Assembly (NCBI GenBank): GCA_013314735.1
Contig: JABUFD010000006.1
Span: 62,001 to 126,000 of the forward strand
Length of the DNA: 64,000 bases
Direction: 5' to 3'
From: Anaerolineae bacterium
Lineage (GTDB): Bacteria > Chloroflexota > Anaerolineae > Anaerolineales > Anaerolineaceae
The position numbers and the translations under genes are program-made. The notes beneath the pieces are model-generated. The model was not told the DNA's origin, ran no database searches, and saw nothing but the letters and a program-made list of their open reading frames with translations. How positions within the stretch are numbered: position 1 is the stretch's first letter; each line of letters opens with the position of its first letter. Shown in pieces: positions 55,995 through 64,000 of this stretch.

Positions 55995-56810
55995 ATGTTC
56001 ACACGAAAATCACTTCAATTGTTCTTCTCTCTTGTCCTGGTGGCTGCACTGCTGTTGGGCGCCTGTACACCGGTGGACACCACCCAGCCCACCGATGCGC
56101 CGCAACCCCCGGCGGATACCGTGGAACCCACCGCTGAACCTGCGGCGGCGGAAACATCACCGCTGATTGCCTTTGACCCTGCCGGTGTGGCAACCGGTTT
56201 TTGGGTGGATGTTGTCCCGGCAGCGACTGATGACCCCAGCCAGCCCTATTGGGGTGTGGCGCCAGAATTTTCCCGCGCCACCCTGGATGGATACACCATC
56301 AGCGGGCACCTGATGCAGCCGCAGGTCTTCGTTTACCCGCTGGAAGAATTGGCGGCGACCAATGAAGCTGCCGCAACGGTGATTGCTTCACTGCAAACCC
56401 TGTTGGATTCGCCGCAGGAGATCGAGCACATGCCGCTGTTGCCGCTGTTCAATGCCGCACAGGTGCTTCACACCCAGGTGCAGTACCTGGATTTCCAGAA
56501 CGGCCGCGGTGTACGCTACCTGGCTTTCCTCAGCCAGGGAATTGTGCCGGTGAATAATCACGAGTTGTTCTACACCTACCAGGGCATCACCAATGATGGC
56601 AAATATTATGTGGCGGCGATCCTGCCTGTGAACCATCCCCTCCTGCCAGCTGATAATGCCGTTACCGGGAACGAACCGGCAGAGTTCACCAGCGATTTTC
56701 AGGGATATATTGCCAATACCGCGCAGTCTATTAATGTGGAGGCGGCCGATACCTTCACCCCCGACCTGACCCTGTTGGACGCGATGATGGCTTCATTGTC
56801 TATCCAGTAA
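55995..56810 (+). CDS. Lipoprotein of unknown function
   Basis: A 271-residue extracytoplasmic lipoprotein. The signal peptide ends in LLLGAC (Cys24). A Pro/Thr/Ala-rich spacer (residues 25-55) separates it from a folded domain of about 210 residues with an alternating strand pattern (YTISGHLMQPQVFVYPLEELA, NGRGVRYLAFLSQGIVPVNNHELFYTYQGITNDGKYYVAAILPVNHPLLP). No family signature was recognised, although the latter segment resembles uncharacterised proteins of other Chloroflexota. AAGGAAAAGGAAAC precedes the ATG. A terminator follows. It is monocistronic. Confidence 0.72.
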   Translation: MFTRKSLQLFFSLVLVAALLLGACTPVDTTQPTDAPQPPADTVEPTAEPAAAETSPLIAFDPAGVATGFWVDVVPAATDDPSQPYWGVAPEFSRATLDGYTISGHLMQPQVFVYPLEELAATNEAAATVIASLQTLLDSPQEIEHMPLLPLFNAAQVLHTQVQYLDFQNGRGVRYLAFLSQGIVPVNNHELFYTYQGITNDGKYYVAAILPVNHPLLPADNAVTGNEPAEFTSDFQGYIANTAQSINVEAADTFTPDLTLLDAMMASLSIQ

Positions 56811-56821
56811 ACACCACCATG

Positions 56822-56864
56822 CAACCCTCCGGGATTCAAACACCTCCCGGGGGGTTGTTTTTTT
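56822..56864 (+). terminator. Intrinsic terminator of the lipoprotein gene
   Basis: CAACCCTCCGGGA (56822-56834) pairs with TCCCGGGGGGTTG (56845-56857) with one G-T wobble, followed by a run of T. Confidence 0.82.
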
Positions 56865-56974
56865 CATCCGGGAAACCCGGTTCGTTTTGACATTTTCACA
56901 TCGCTGCAACGGCAAAATGCGCCTATAATGGAGTTACCGATTCACTGAATATTCACAACCAAAGGAGGAAAACG

Positions 56975-58189
56975 ATGTCCGTATTCAAGGGCAGTCCGTT
57001 GGGCGAATTGGCCCGTATTCGTGATGTTTCATCAAAGCGTGTTTCCAGCTGGGATAAAACCGGCGGGAACATGGATTTCCTGGTGGTCATGCCTGGGCAG
57101 ACTGCCTCACTGGCAGATATCCATGGCGCGGGATGCATCAACCACATCTGGTGCACGCATTCTTCCAATGTACCGAATTATCTGCGGCGGGTGGTGCTGC
57201 GCGCCCGGTGGGATAACGAAGCCGAACCCTCGATCAATGTCCCCCTGGGAGATTTCTTCGGGGTGGGGCACGCGCAGGCGGTCAATTTCTCCTCGCTCCC
57301 GCTGCAGATGAGCCCGGCGGACGGGCGCGGTTTCAACTGCTGGTTCCCGATGCCGTTCGCGGAGCGCGCGGAATTTTCACTGGTGAACGAAACCGATCAA
57401 CCTTTTACCTTTTACTACTACATTGATTACGAAGTGCATGAGCGCATCCCGGCGGATATGGGACGTTTCCATGCCGCCTGGCACCGCGAATGCCCCACGC
57501 AGGGCGCGAAAGCGGAAGACCTGCCCGCCTTGCTGGAAGCCGCCCAGCCGATGCTGGCGATGAACCCGCTGTTCAGCGCCGGGCCGGAAGCGATGAAGCA
57601 AAACCTGGCCTACGAGTTCGGCGGCAACAATATCGGCGGCAAAGGTAACTACGTGATCCTCGATGCCGAAGGCAAAGGGCATTACGTGGGCTGCAACATC
57701 AATTACCACAACCTGCGCAATGACCCCGCATTCCAATGGCCGCAGGGTGTGCCGTGGCCGATGCAGATGACTAACGTGGAAGGCGCTGATCCGGCCCTGC
57801 TGGCGGGGTTCTTCTCGATCTTCAACTGGTACGGCGAAGGCGATGACATGATCTTCATTGACGGCGAGGAATGGCCCCCCAGCCTGCACGGCACCGGCAC
57901 GGAGGATTATTTCAACACCGCCTATTGTCCCGCGGAGAAGTTTGACGCCCCCTACCACGGCATGACCCTGCCGGGCGGCCCCAACTGGGGCGGGAAATCT
58001 TCGTATTACCGTTTCCATATTGAAGACCCGATCCATTTCCGCAAGAGCATCAAGGTGACCATCGAGCACGGCCACAACAACAACCGTTCGGATGACATTT
58101 CCAGCACTGCCTACTGGTACCAGGCGGAGCCGCACAAACCGTTCGATACTCTCCCCCCCGTGGAAGATCGTCTGCCGCTTTCCGAGTGA
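56975..58189 (+). CDS. GH172 (DUF2961) glycoside hydrolase
   Basis: A 404-residue enzyme of the DUF2961 family, now GH172, whose members include difructose-dianhydride and arabinofuran-type exo-hydrolases. Double jelly-roll signatures are clear: NMDFLVVMPGQTASLADIHGAGCINHIWCT, INVPLGDFFGVGHA, GEGDDMIFIDGEEWPPSLHGTGTEDYFNTAY, and SSYYRFHIEDPIHFRKSIKVTIEHG. The GTGTEDYF motif and acidic residues nearby contain the catalytic Glu. It has no signal peptide. GGAGGA precedes the ATG. A TATAAT is present about 45 bp upstream. A terminator follows the stop. Substrate within furanoside glycans is inferred. Confidence 0.93.
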   Translation: MSVFKGSPLGELARIRDVSSKRVSSWDKTGGNMDFLVVMPGQTASLADIHGAGCINHIWCTHSSNVPNYLRRVVLRARWDNEAEPSINVPLGDFFGVGHAQAVNFSSLPLQMSPADGRGFNCWFPMPFAERAEFSLVNETDQPFTFYYYIDYEVHERIPADMGRFHAAWHRECPTQGAKAEDLPALLEAAQPMLAMNPLFSAGPEAMKQNLAYEFGGNNIGGKGNYVILDAEGKGHYVGCNINYHNLRNDPAFQWPQGVPWPMQMTNVEGADPALLAGFFSIFNWYGEGDDMIFIDGEEWPPSLHGTGTEDYFNTAYCPAEKFDAPYHGMTLPGGPNWGGKSSYYRFHIEDPIHFRKSIKVTIEHGHNNNRSDDISSTAYWYQAEPHKPFDTLPPVEDRLPLSE

Positions 58190-58215
58190 AACCGGCAGGC
58201 TTTCCTTTCTCCCTG

Positions 58216-58255
58216 GGCTGCTTCGATCCGTTCGGAGCAGCCTTCCTTTTTCCCG
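58216..58255 (+). terminator. Intrinsic terminator of the GH172 gene
   Basis: GGCTGCT (58216-58222) and AGCAGCC (58236-58242) form a 7-bp stem, followed by TTCCTTTTTCCC. Confidence 0.72.
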
Positions 58256-58349
58256 TTGCCGTATGGTTCGGGGGAGTGGTGCACTCCAATCAATCCCTGT
58301 TCGCCGCCTCGGTGCAGGGCAATCATCCGGCAGCGGATGGCGGCTCTGG

Positions 58350-58355
58350 TACAAT
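58350..58355 (+). promoter_or_regulatory. -10 box that fixes the yabE-like start
   Basis: TACAAT lies exactly 6 nt before the ATG at 58362, which directly precedes the signal-anchor. An in-frame upstream reading starting near 58092 is out of character for the family and includes the GH172 terminator. Confidence 0.68.
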
Positions 58356-58361
58356 AGCCCC

Positions 58362-59759
58362 ATGCGAAACATGTGGAAGAACCACCGGGGAATCACCCTG
58401 TTGGGGGCGGGGTTGCTGCTGCTGCTGGCGGCGGGTGCCTGGCTGCTGTGGGGGCCGCGCACAGTGGTGTTTGTGCTCAACGGCGAGGAGGTTCCCTTCC
58501 GCGCCAGCGCGCGGCGGGTGGAAACACTCGTGGCACAGGCCGGGCTGGTATTGCAGCCTGAGGATCGCGTCAGCCCCGCGCCGGGGCAAATTGTCCCGTA
58601 CGGTGAAGCACTGGTGATCGACCAGGCGGTGTGGGTGCAGTTTTACGAAGACGGCATCCTGCAAAGTGAATTCCGCTCCGCCAGCCGCCGCCCGTTGGAA
58701 CTGCTGGCTGCCGGGCAGATCCTGACCAACGCGGCGGACGAAGTCTACTGGCAGGGCACCGCCCTGGCACTCGACGGCGAATTACCGCGTGCCCCGTTTT
58801 ATATCTTTGAAATCCGCCGCGCTGCTTCGGTCACGATCGAAGTTGATGGGGAAAGCATTACCCTGCTGACCACCGCACCGACAGTTGCCGAGGCGCTGGC
58901 GCAGGCCGGGGTGTCACTTGCGCCACATGACCGCGTTTCCGCCCCATTAGACGGCAAGCCGGCTGATTCCCCACGGATCACGGTTTCACGCGCACAGGCG
59001 GTAACGATTATCGCCGATGGCGTTGAGACCAGTGCCTGGGTGACGGCGCGCAGCGTGGGCGGCGCGTTGTCAGAAGCCGGGGTGCTGCTGGCCGGGCTGG
59101 ATTTCACCCAACCGCCGGCGGAAGCGGATCTGCCCGGTGACGGGCGGATCGAGGTGGTGCGCGTGCGCGAAACGGTGCTGTTGGAACAGACCTTCCTGCC
59201 GTACAGCCGCCAGTTGCAGCCCGATCCCGAACTGCCACTCGACCAGCGCAAAGTGCTGACACCGGGGCAGACCGGGATTGAAGTGGCGCTCACGCGCGTG
59301 ACCTACCTTAACGGCGAAGAAACCGAACGTGCGGCGGAAGCTGCCTGGACCGCCAGTGAACCGCAGGATGAGATTGTTGGCTACGGCCAGCAGGTGAATC
59401 TCAGCACGGTCGACACTGAATACGGGCCTTTGGAATACTACCGCTCGGTGACCATGTATGCCACCTCGTACCATCCCTGCGCCTTCAGTGATGGCTGTCA
59501 CAACACCACCCGCGGCGGCTGCGCGCTCGAAAAGGGCGTGGTGGCGGTTTCCGGAGCGTGGTACCCGTACATGGTGGGCCAGCAGGTGTATATCCCCGGT
59601 TACGGGCGGGCGGTGGTGTGCGATTCCGGCGGCGGCATTCCCGGGCGCTACTGGATTGACCTGGGATATTCCGATGATGATTACGTGGGGTGGTATCATT
59701 GGGTGAGTGTATATTTCCTGACCCCTGTTCCTGAAACCATCCTGTGGATTTTGCCATGA
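58362..59759 (+). CDS. YabE-like G5/DUF348 and 3D-domain cell-wall protein
   Basis: A 465-residue protein with an N-terminal signal-anchor (GITLLGAGLLLLLAAGAWLLWG). Three DUF348 ubiquitin-like repeats follow (VFVLNGEEVPF..., VTIEVDGESITLLTTAPTVAEALAQAGV, VTIIADGVETSAW...). A G5-like segment (EIVGYGQ) precedes a 3D domain: VTMYATSYHPCAFSDGCHNTTRGG, then VYIPGYGRAVVCDSGGGIPGRYWIDLGYSDDDY. The 3D domain supplies the DxD-type acids of lytic transglycosylase-like peptidoglycan enzymes. Its stop overlaps rsmA (ATGA). The same order, yabE then ksgA, is known from Bacillus subtilis, where rnmV intervenes. Probably remodels peptidoglycan during growth or dormancy exit. Confidence 0.9.
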   Translation: MRNMWKNHRGITLLGAGLLLLLAAGAWLLWGPRTVVFVLNGEEVPFRASARRVETLVAQAGLVLQPEDRVSPAPGQIVPYGEALVIDQAVWVQFYEDGILQSEFRSASRRPLELLAAGQILTNAADEVYWQGTALALDGELPRAPFYIFEIRRAASVTIEVDGESITLLTTAPTVAEALAQAGVSLAPHDRVSAPLDGKPADSPRITVSRAQAVTIIADGVETSAWVTARSVGGALSEAGVLLAGLDFTQPPAEADLPGDGRIEVVRVRETVLLEQTFLPYSRQLQPDPELPLDQRKVLTPGQTGIEVALTRVTYLNGEETERAAEAAWTASEPQDEIVGYGQQVNLSTVDTEYGPLEYYRSVTMYATSYHPCAFSDGCHNTTRGGCALEKGVVAVSGAWYPYMVGQQVYIPGYGRAVVCDSGGGIPGRYWIDLGYSDDDYVGWYHWVSVYFLTPVPETILWILP

Positions 59760-60607
59760 CCCCTGCCAGACTGCCCTCCCTGCCCATTGCCGCCCTGCTG
59801 CGTGAATACGACCTGCGCCCCAAAAAAAGCCTGGGGCAGAACTTTTTAATGGATGAATACAGCCTGGAGCGGATTGTCGCGGCGGCGGAAGTGACCCCGC
59901 AGGATGCTGTGCTCGAGATTGGCCCCGGGCTGGGCAGCCTCACACGTCACCTGGCACTGGCGGCACGGCGCGTGGTGGCGGTGGAGCTGGACCAGCACCT
60001 GATCCCTCCCCTGCGGAAGGTGACGGCGGAATGGGATAATATCACCATCATACACGGCGATATGCTCGAACTGGACCCGCAGCAGCTGATGCAGAATGAA
60101 GCGTACCTGGTGATTGCCAACATTCCGTATTATATTACCTCGGCCCTCACACGGCACCTGCTGGATGGTACTGCGCGCCCGGCGCGGTTGGTATTCACCA
60201 TGCAGTACGAGGTGGCGGAGCGCATCTGCGCCACGGAGGGCAAGCACAGCCTGTTGTCATTGAGTGTGCAGGTGTACGGCGTGCCGCGCATCGTGGGGCG
60301 GATTCCGGCCGGCGCCTTTTACCCGGCTCCCAGTGTGGATTCCGCCGTACTGCGGGTGGACGTGTACGACCGGCCGCTGATCGATTTGCAAGGGTTGGAC
60401 CGATTCTTCCGCCTGGCCAAAGCGGGCTTCAGCCAGAAGCGCAAGAACCTGCGCAACTCGCTTTCCGGCGGGATGCGGATGGAGAAGGACGCCGTGGAAG
60501 CCCTGCTGGGGCAGGCGCAGATTGACCCCAACCGGCGCGCCGAAACCCTCAGCCTGTTGGAGTGGAAGACACTCACGAGTTGCTGGGGCGAATCTGCCGG
60601 GGAGTGA
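59756..60607 (+). CDS. rsmA: 16S rRNA (adenine1518-N6/adenine1519-N6)-dimethyltransferase
   Basis: RsmA (KsgA) dimethylates two adjacent adenines in helix 45 of 16S rRNA using S-adenosylmethionine. The 283-residue protein has KKSLGQNFLMDEY, the SAM-binding motif I (LEIGPGLGSLT), VVAVELDQHL, and motif IV NIPYYITSALTRHLL. The C-terminal domain with AGAFYPAPSVDSAVLRVD follows. The ATG at 59756 overlaps the yabE-like stop (ATGA), so the two genes are translationally coupled. An in-frame GTG 12 bp upstream is less likely. All catalytic motifs are intact. The enzyme also acts as a late 30S assembly checkpoint. Confidence 0.97.
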   Translation: MTPARLPSLPIAALLREYDLRPKKSLGQNFLMDEYSLERIVAAAEVTPQDAVLEIGPGLGSLTRHLALAARRVVAVELDQHLIPPLRKVTAEWDNITIIHGDMLELDPQQLMQNEAYLVIANIPYYITSALTRHLLDGTARPARLVFTMQYEVAERICATEGKHSLLSLSVQVYGVPRIVGRIPAGAFYPAPSVDSAVLRVDVYDRPLIDLQGLDRFFRLAKAGFSQKRKNLRNSLSGGMRMEKDAVEALLGQAQIDPNRRAETLSLLEWKTLTSCWGESAGE

Positions 60608-60613
60608 AACCCA

Positions 60614-60643
60614 TTGCCTGCCGGCGGCTTTCTCCTCTATAAT
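60614..60643 (+). promoter_or_regulatory. Promoter upstream of the MalT-type regulator
   Basis: TTGCCT (60614-60619) and TATAAT (60638-60643) are 18 bp apart. The predicted start is at the ATG of a short reading frame at 60650, 6 nt from the -10. Confidence 0.7.
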
Positions 60644-60649
60644 TAGGGA

Positions 60650-60700
60650 ATGGCTTTTCCTGATGAGACCACCCTATGCCGGGAGAACCGACCGCAATGA
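60650..60700 (+). CDS. Possible 16-codon leaderless leader peptide
   Basis: The frame starting at ATG 60650, 6 nt after TATAAT, reads MAFPDETTLCRENRPQ and stops at TGA 60698-60700. That stop overlaps the regulator ATG at 60697 as ATGA. It could be a coupling peptide that lets a leaderless mRNA translate the downstream gene, which otherwise lacks a good ribosome-binding site. This is an inference from spacing; no homologue is known to me. Confidence 0.4.
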   Translation: MAFPDETTLCRENRPQ

Positions 60701-63342
60701 ATTTCCGCTGCCTTGAAACCAAATTGCATATTCCCACCCCGCGCAGCGGAATCACTTTCCGCGCCCGGTTGCAGCGCATGATGCAGACCGGATATTCCCG
60801 CGGCGATCGGCTGATGCTGGTGTCAGCGCCTGCCGGTTACGGGAAAACCACCCTGGTGGTCAACTGGCTGCATGAGCACTGTGGACAACTGCTGCACACA
60901 AAACGGGTTGCCTGGCTTTCATTGGACCAAAATGATAATGACCTGGGGCGCTTCCTGGGTTATTTGACCGCGGCGCTGCAGCACGTGGACCGGAAACTCG
61001 CGGAAAGTGCACAAAGCCTGCTGGATATGCCCCAAATACCACCTGCCACAGCCATCCTTGACGAGATCATCAATGACCTGCTCCTGCAGGAACAACCCAT
61101 CCTGCTGATTCTGGATGATTATCACCTGATTCATCAAATCAAAATTCACGAAGCATTGGCGTACCTGGTCGACCACCAGCCTCCCAATCTTCACCTGGTG
61201 ATCACCACGCGTGAAGATCCGCCGCTGCCTTTGGCGCGCTTACGGGCACGTGGGCAGATGACTGAAATCCGCGCCGCGCAGCTGCGATTTAATGCCTCCG
61301 AAGCAGCTGCTTTCTTTAAAGAAACCATGCACCTGGAGTTGGAAGCGGAGGCAGTGGAGGCGCTCGAAAAACGCACCGAAGGGTGGGCCGTTGGACTGCA
61401 ACTGGCAGCCCTGGCATTGCAAAATTTGCCAGACCGCCAGAATTTCCTGGCGGATTTCAGCGGCAGCCACAGGTATATCATTGATTATCTTGCCGAAGAA
61501 GTTGTGCGCCAGCAGGACGAAGAAATCCGCCAGTTCCTGGTCCGTACCTGCATTCTCGACCGCTTCAATGCGGACCTTTGCCATGCTGTCAGTGGGCATC
61601 AAAACGCGCAGCAAGTGATCAGTGCCCTGGAACAAAATAATTTGTTCGTTGTGCCATTGGATGATGAGAGAAATTGGTACCGATACCACCATTTGTTTGC
61701 CGATTACCTGCGAATTTTGTTAACAGAGCAGGAACAACAAGCGCTGATGAAGAAGGCTGCCGCCTGGCACGAAGCCAATGATCTGCTGGTCGATGCTGTC
61801 CACTATGCGCTCGGTTCTGGTGATACCGATTTTGCCGCTGATATGATCGAGCGAGCCCTGGGTGATGATACCACCTGGTCCAGCGGTAATGTGTCTGTCC
61901 TGTCTGCCTGGCTTGAGGTGCTTCCTGCACAAACCATCCGGAACCGGCCGCGGCTGAGCCTGAATGCGTCGCGTATTTTCTACCTGTTGGGACGATTTGA
62001 GCAGGCGGAGGAGTGCATCAGGAATACAGAAGCATTGCTGAAGGCACTCCCGCCCGATGCAGACACGGAGCACATGCTGGCAGTGGCAGCGCTGTACTAT
62101 GGGTCCATCGCTTCGGTACGGGGAGAGAGTCGCAAGGCCATCGAGTTAACCCGCTATGCCCAGGAACGCATTGCAGACCACCATCACTTACTGCACGCGC
62201 GTGCCAACTTCACCCTCGGATTGGCACATGAGGTAGCCGAGCAATCCACTGCCGCGGTGGCGTATTACCTGCAATCCAGCAAGCAAGCCACAACCGCGGG
62301 GGTGCTGTTCCTGGCGGTGCATGCGCTTGGCGCGGCAGCGCAGGTGCAGATCAAACAGGGACAGCTGCGACAGGCTGAGCAAAGCTGCAGGACTGCCATT
62401 CAAATGGCAGAAGGGGCGCGCATCGCGCCATTGGGTTTGATCTACTCCATCCTGGGGGGGATCGCATTGCATCATAATGACCTCGATTCTGCTGAAGCAT
62501 ACCTGGAAGATGGCATTGCTTTATCCCGCATGGGTGGTTTGATGGATGACACCATTCTTGGGTTGTCTTTCCGTGCTGAATTGCTGTGTTACCAGGATAA
62601 GAACCAGAATGCATTGGCCGTTTTTGATGAAGTCAGAAACATCCTGCATGTGTTTGGGGTGAACCGCATCTCCATCGTGGTGGAAGCCTACCTGGCGAGA
62701 ATCCATTTGTACAGCGGAAACATGGCAGAAGCCAACCAATGGGCAGCGCGGTATCAATCGATCCGGTCGCAACAGGTCTTTGAAAATGCTGACCTGATCC
62801 TGGTCCGCTGCCTGTTAGCGTGTGGTGAGTTGGATGCGGTCCCATCCATCCTGCATCCCATTCTGGAGAAAGCTGACCAGGCAGGACGGAACCTGGTTGT
62901 GATGGAAGCCATGCTGCTCCTGGCGGTGTACTACAATGCACGCAACCAACCCGATGCGGCACTGGAATGGCTGGGGAAATCGCTGGAGCTGGCTGCGCCT
63001 GAGCACTGTATCCGCATCTTTCTCGATGAACGCAAAGCACTCGCTGACCTGCTGCCGAAAGCCCGGCAATTTGCGCCGAACCTGGTGGGCAGCCTGCTGG
63101 AAACCGGCCAACCTGAACCGGCAACCTCCCCGGGCAATGCCGCACTCATCGACCCGTTGACCGAGCAGGAATGCACCGTGCTTGGTTTGCTGGCAGATGG
63201 TAAAACCAACCAGGCGATTGCCGATGCATTGTTCATCAGCGTGGGCACCGCCAAGTGGCATGTACATAACATCCTGCAAAAACTGGGCGTAAGCAACCGC
63301 GCCCAGGCGATTGTCAAAGCGCGCGAACTCGGTTTGGCCTGA
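60697..63342 (+). CDS. MalT-type LuxR-family ATP-dependent transcriptional regulator
   Basis: An 881-residue STAND-type signal regulator. It begins MNFRCLETKLHIPTPRSGITFRARL, then a nucleotide-binding domain with P-loop SAPAGYGKTT (43-52) and Walker B LLILDDYHLI, with the downstream ITTREDPPLPLARLRARGQMTEIRAAQLRF typical of the family. A long TPR-like region (about residues 400-790) precedes a C-terminal LuxR HTH (DPLTEQECTVLGLLADGKTNQAIADALFISVGTAKWHVHNILQKLGV). Such proteins sense an inducer, multimerise and activate transcription. The ATG at 60697 fits the family N-terminus; an upstream Met (60676) would add seven residues. The inducer and target genes are unknown. Confidence 0.93.
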   Translation: MNFRCLETKLHIPTPRSGITFRARLQRMMQTGYSRGDRLMLVSAPAGYGKTTLVVNWLHEHCGQLLHTKRVAWLSLDQNDNDLGRFLGYLTAALQHVDRKLAESAQSLLDMPQIPPATAILDEIINDLLLQEQPILLILDDYHLIHQIKIHEALAYLVDHQPPNLHLVITTREDPPLPLARLRARGQMTEIRAAQLRFNASEAAAFFKETMHLELEAEAVEALEKRTEGWAVGLQLAALALQNLPDRQNFLADFSGSHRYIIDYLAEEVVRQQDEEIRQFLVRTCILDRFNADLCHAVSGHQNAQQVISALEQNNLFVVPLDDERNWYRYHHLFADYLRILLTEQEQQALMKKAAAWHEANDLLVDAVHYALGSGDTDFAADMIERALGDDTTWSSGNVSVLSAWLEVLPAQTIRNRPRLSLNASRIFYLLGRFEQAEECIRNTEALLKALPPDADTEHMLAVAALYYGSIASVRGESRKAIELTRYAQERIADHHHLLHARANFTLGLAHEVAEQSTAAVAYYLQSSKQATTAGVLFLAVHALGAAAQVQIKQGQLRQAEQSCRTAIQMAEGARIAPLGLIYSILGGIALHHNDLDSAEAYLEDGIALSRMGGLMDDTILGLSFRAELLCYQDKNQNALAVFDEVRNILHVFGVNRISIVVEAYLARIHLYSGNMAEANQWAARYQSIRSQQVFENADLILVRCLLACGELDAVPSILHPILEKADQAGRNLVVMEAMLLLAVYYNARNQPDAALEWLGKSLELAAPEHCIRIFLDERKALADLLPKARQFAPNLVGSLLETGQPEPATSPGNAALIDPLTEQECTVLGLLADGKTNQAIADALFISVGTAKWHVHNILQKLGVSNRAQAIVKARELGLA

Positions 63343-63356
63343 CCAGTTTGTAGGCA

Positions 63357-63393
63357 GCGCCGCCTATCATTCCCCTGCGGTTGCGGTTTTTTT
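63357..63393 (+). terminator. Weak intrinsic terminator of the luxR-type gene
   Basis: GCGCCGC (63357-63363) can pair with GCGGTTGC (63377-63384) with an internal mismatch, followed by a run of seven T. Confidence 0.5.
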
Positions 63394-63453
63394 GATCTGA
63401 TGTTAAAGTAAAACCCTGAATAAAAGAGATCTGTTTCATCGTAAGGAGGTATC

Positions 63454-64000
63454 ATGAACATCCAACAAGCACAGCACGAAATGCGGTCGGTGTTCCTGGG
63501 TGGGTTTGCCGGGCAGCTGGTCTCCGGCCTGATCTGGTTGATCGCTGCGGCCGTCAGTACCTGGGGGAGCGCTGCGGTGGGCATGGCATGCCTGTTCTTT
63601 GGCAGCATGTTCATCTTTCCATTGACCCAGGGCTTGCTGCGCCTGCTGGGAAGCTCTGCCAGGGTCAGCAAGGAAAATGGCCTGTGGCATCTGGGGACGC
63701 AAATCGCCTTTACGGTTCCGATTAACTTTCTGCTGGTGGGTGCGGCAACGCTCTACAACCAGAACTGGTTCTTCCCTGCTGCCCTGGTGGTGGTTGGGTC
63801 GCATTACCTGCCATTCATCACCCTGTACGGGATGAAAATGTTTGGCATACTGGCAGCCCTGCTGGTTTTGTCCGGTGCCGGGCTTGCATTGTACGGGCCA
63901 TCCATTTTCAGCCTGGGGGGCTGGGTCGGCGGCGCTTTGTTCCTGGCGGCGGCCTTTGCAGGACGGTGGCTGGCGCGAAAGGAGCAGCAAGCGAATCCCG
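63454..64000 (+). CDS. Membrane protein, DUF7010-like (C-terminus off the window)
   Basis: The open frame from ATG 63454 is still open at the window end. The visible 182 residues begin MNIQQAQHEMRSVFLGGFAGQLVSGLIWLIAAAVST and continue with about five hydrophobic helices (AVGMACLFFGSMFIFPL, LGTQIAFTVPINFLLVGAATL, FFPAALVVVGSHYLPFITLYGM, GILAALLVLSGAGLALYG). The pattern resembles DUF7010 proteins, which are uncharacterised membrane proteins; this match is from memory and uncertain. TAAGGAGGT, a near-perfect ribosome-binding site, precedes the start. It follows the luxR-type gene in the same direction, after a weak terminator. Confidence 0.68.
   Translation, partial: MNIQQAQHEMRSVFLGGFAGQLVSGLIWLIAAAVSTWGSAAVGMACLFFGSMFIFPLTQGLLRLLGSSARVSKENGLWHLGTQIAFTVPINFLLVGAATLYNQNWFFPAALVVVGSHYLPFITLYGMKMFGILAALLVLSGAGLALYGPSIFSLGGWVGGALFLAAAFAGRWLARKEQQANP

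Noticed and set aside
58092-58361. N-terminal extension of the YabE-like protein
   Set aside because: It would include the 3' end of the GH172 gene in another frame and a terminator hairpin; the TACAAT-N6-ATG at 58362 and the signal-anchor fix the start.

Overview
The window is about 64 kb of a gene-dense, mostly G+C-rich bacterial chromosome. No rRNA or tRNA gene, phage module, plasmid function or CRISPR array was seen. The gene content fits the phylum Chloroflexota, most likely an Anaerolineae-type organism. Supporting points are three tandem DUF2029/GT87-type membrane glycosyltransferases, many PT-rich lipoproteins and SH3, GIN-head or LiaI-like membrane proteins, a NifJ-type pyruvate:ferredoxin oxidoreductase, a large MalT-type LuxR regulator, a T-box on trpS, and repeated -10 boxes placed exactly 6 nt from the start codon (leaderless mRNAs). 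This assignment is inference from gene content, not a phylogenetic result.

Layout. 0-2.4 kb: the start of a MarR regulator (reverse strand) with a palindromic operator, then a promoter, a tryptophan T-box, trpS and dtd. 2.4-6.2 kb: three reverse-strand GT87-like paralogues. 6.2-10.2 kb: maf, a lipoprotein-type penicillin-binding protein and rsgA (reverse). 10.3-12 kb: a flavodoxin-like reductase and a REP-associated tyrosine transposase (RAYT) unit bounded by matching perfect palindromes. 12-16 kb: APH-like kinase, Cys-rich protein, 2H phosphoesterase and MFS transporter. 16-24.7 kb: recA, then small membrane or zinc-ribbon proteins, a VOC protein, a LiaI-like/GIN-head pair, a second MFS transporter and a DUF4256 protein. 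24.7-29.4 kb: Phd/RelE-type toxin-antitoxin pair, GNAT, a divergent SDR, an Imm5-like protein and an AAA_14/DUF4143 ATPase.

29.4-31.75 kb is a sharply A+T-rich islet. It carries two overlapping genes, an unknown 198-aa protein and a 550-aa protein with an Mrr-like PD-(D/E)xK N-terminus. This is the best candidate in the window for an undescribed system. It runs by an ATGA overlap into a G+C-rich PPOX flavoprotein gene.

32.3-51.8 kb: gatCA, a CpXC protein, membrane proteins, a GH3-like membrane-anchored protein with a degenerate catalytic motif, a Cys-type sulfatase, a lipoprotein, a CPBP-type membrane protein, an arsR-acr3-arsC arsenic operon with its operator, a tightly overlapping DUF3795/MBL/YdeI-like cluster, and a GH95 fucosidase. 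52-64 kb: nifJ with a long leader, a lipoprotein, a GH172 (DUF2961) enzyme, a yabE-like gene overlapping rsmA (the Bacillus gene order), a MalT-type regulator and the start of a membrane protein.

Functional picture: an anaerobic or facultative heterotroph that takes apart fucosylated, fructosylated and sulfated glycans (GH95, GH172, sulfatase, possibly the GH3-like protein) and oxidises pyruvate through ferredoxin. Housekeeping genes for aminoacylation, translation quality control, ribosome maturation, recombination and envelope growth are scattered among accessory defence, resistance and regulatory genes.
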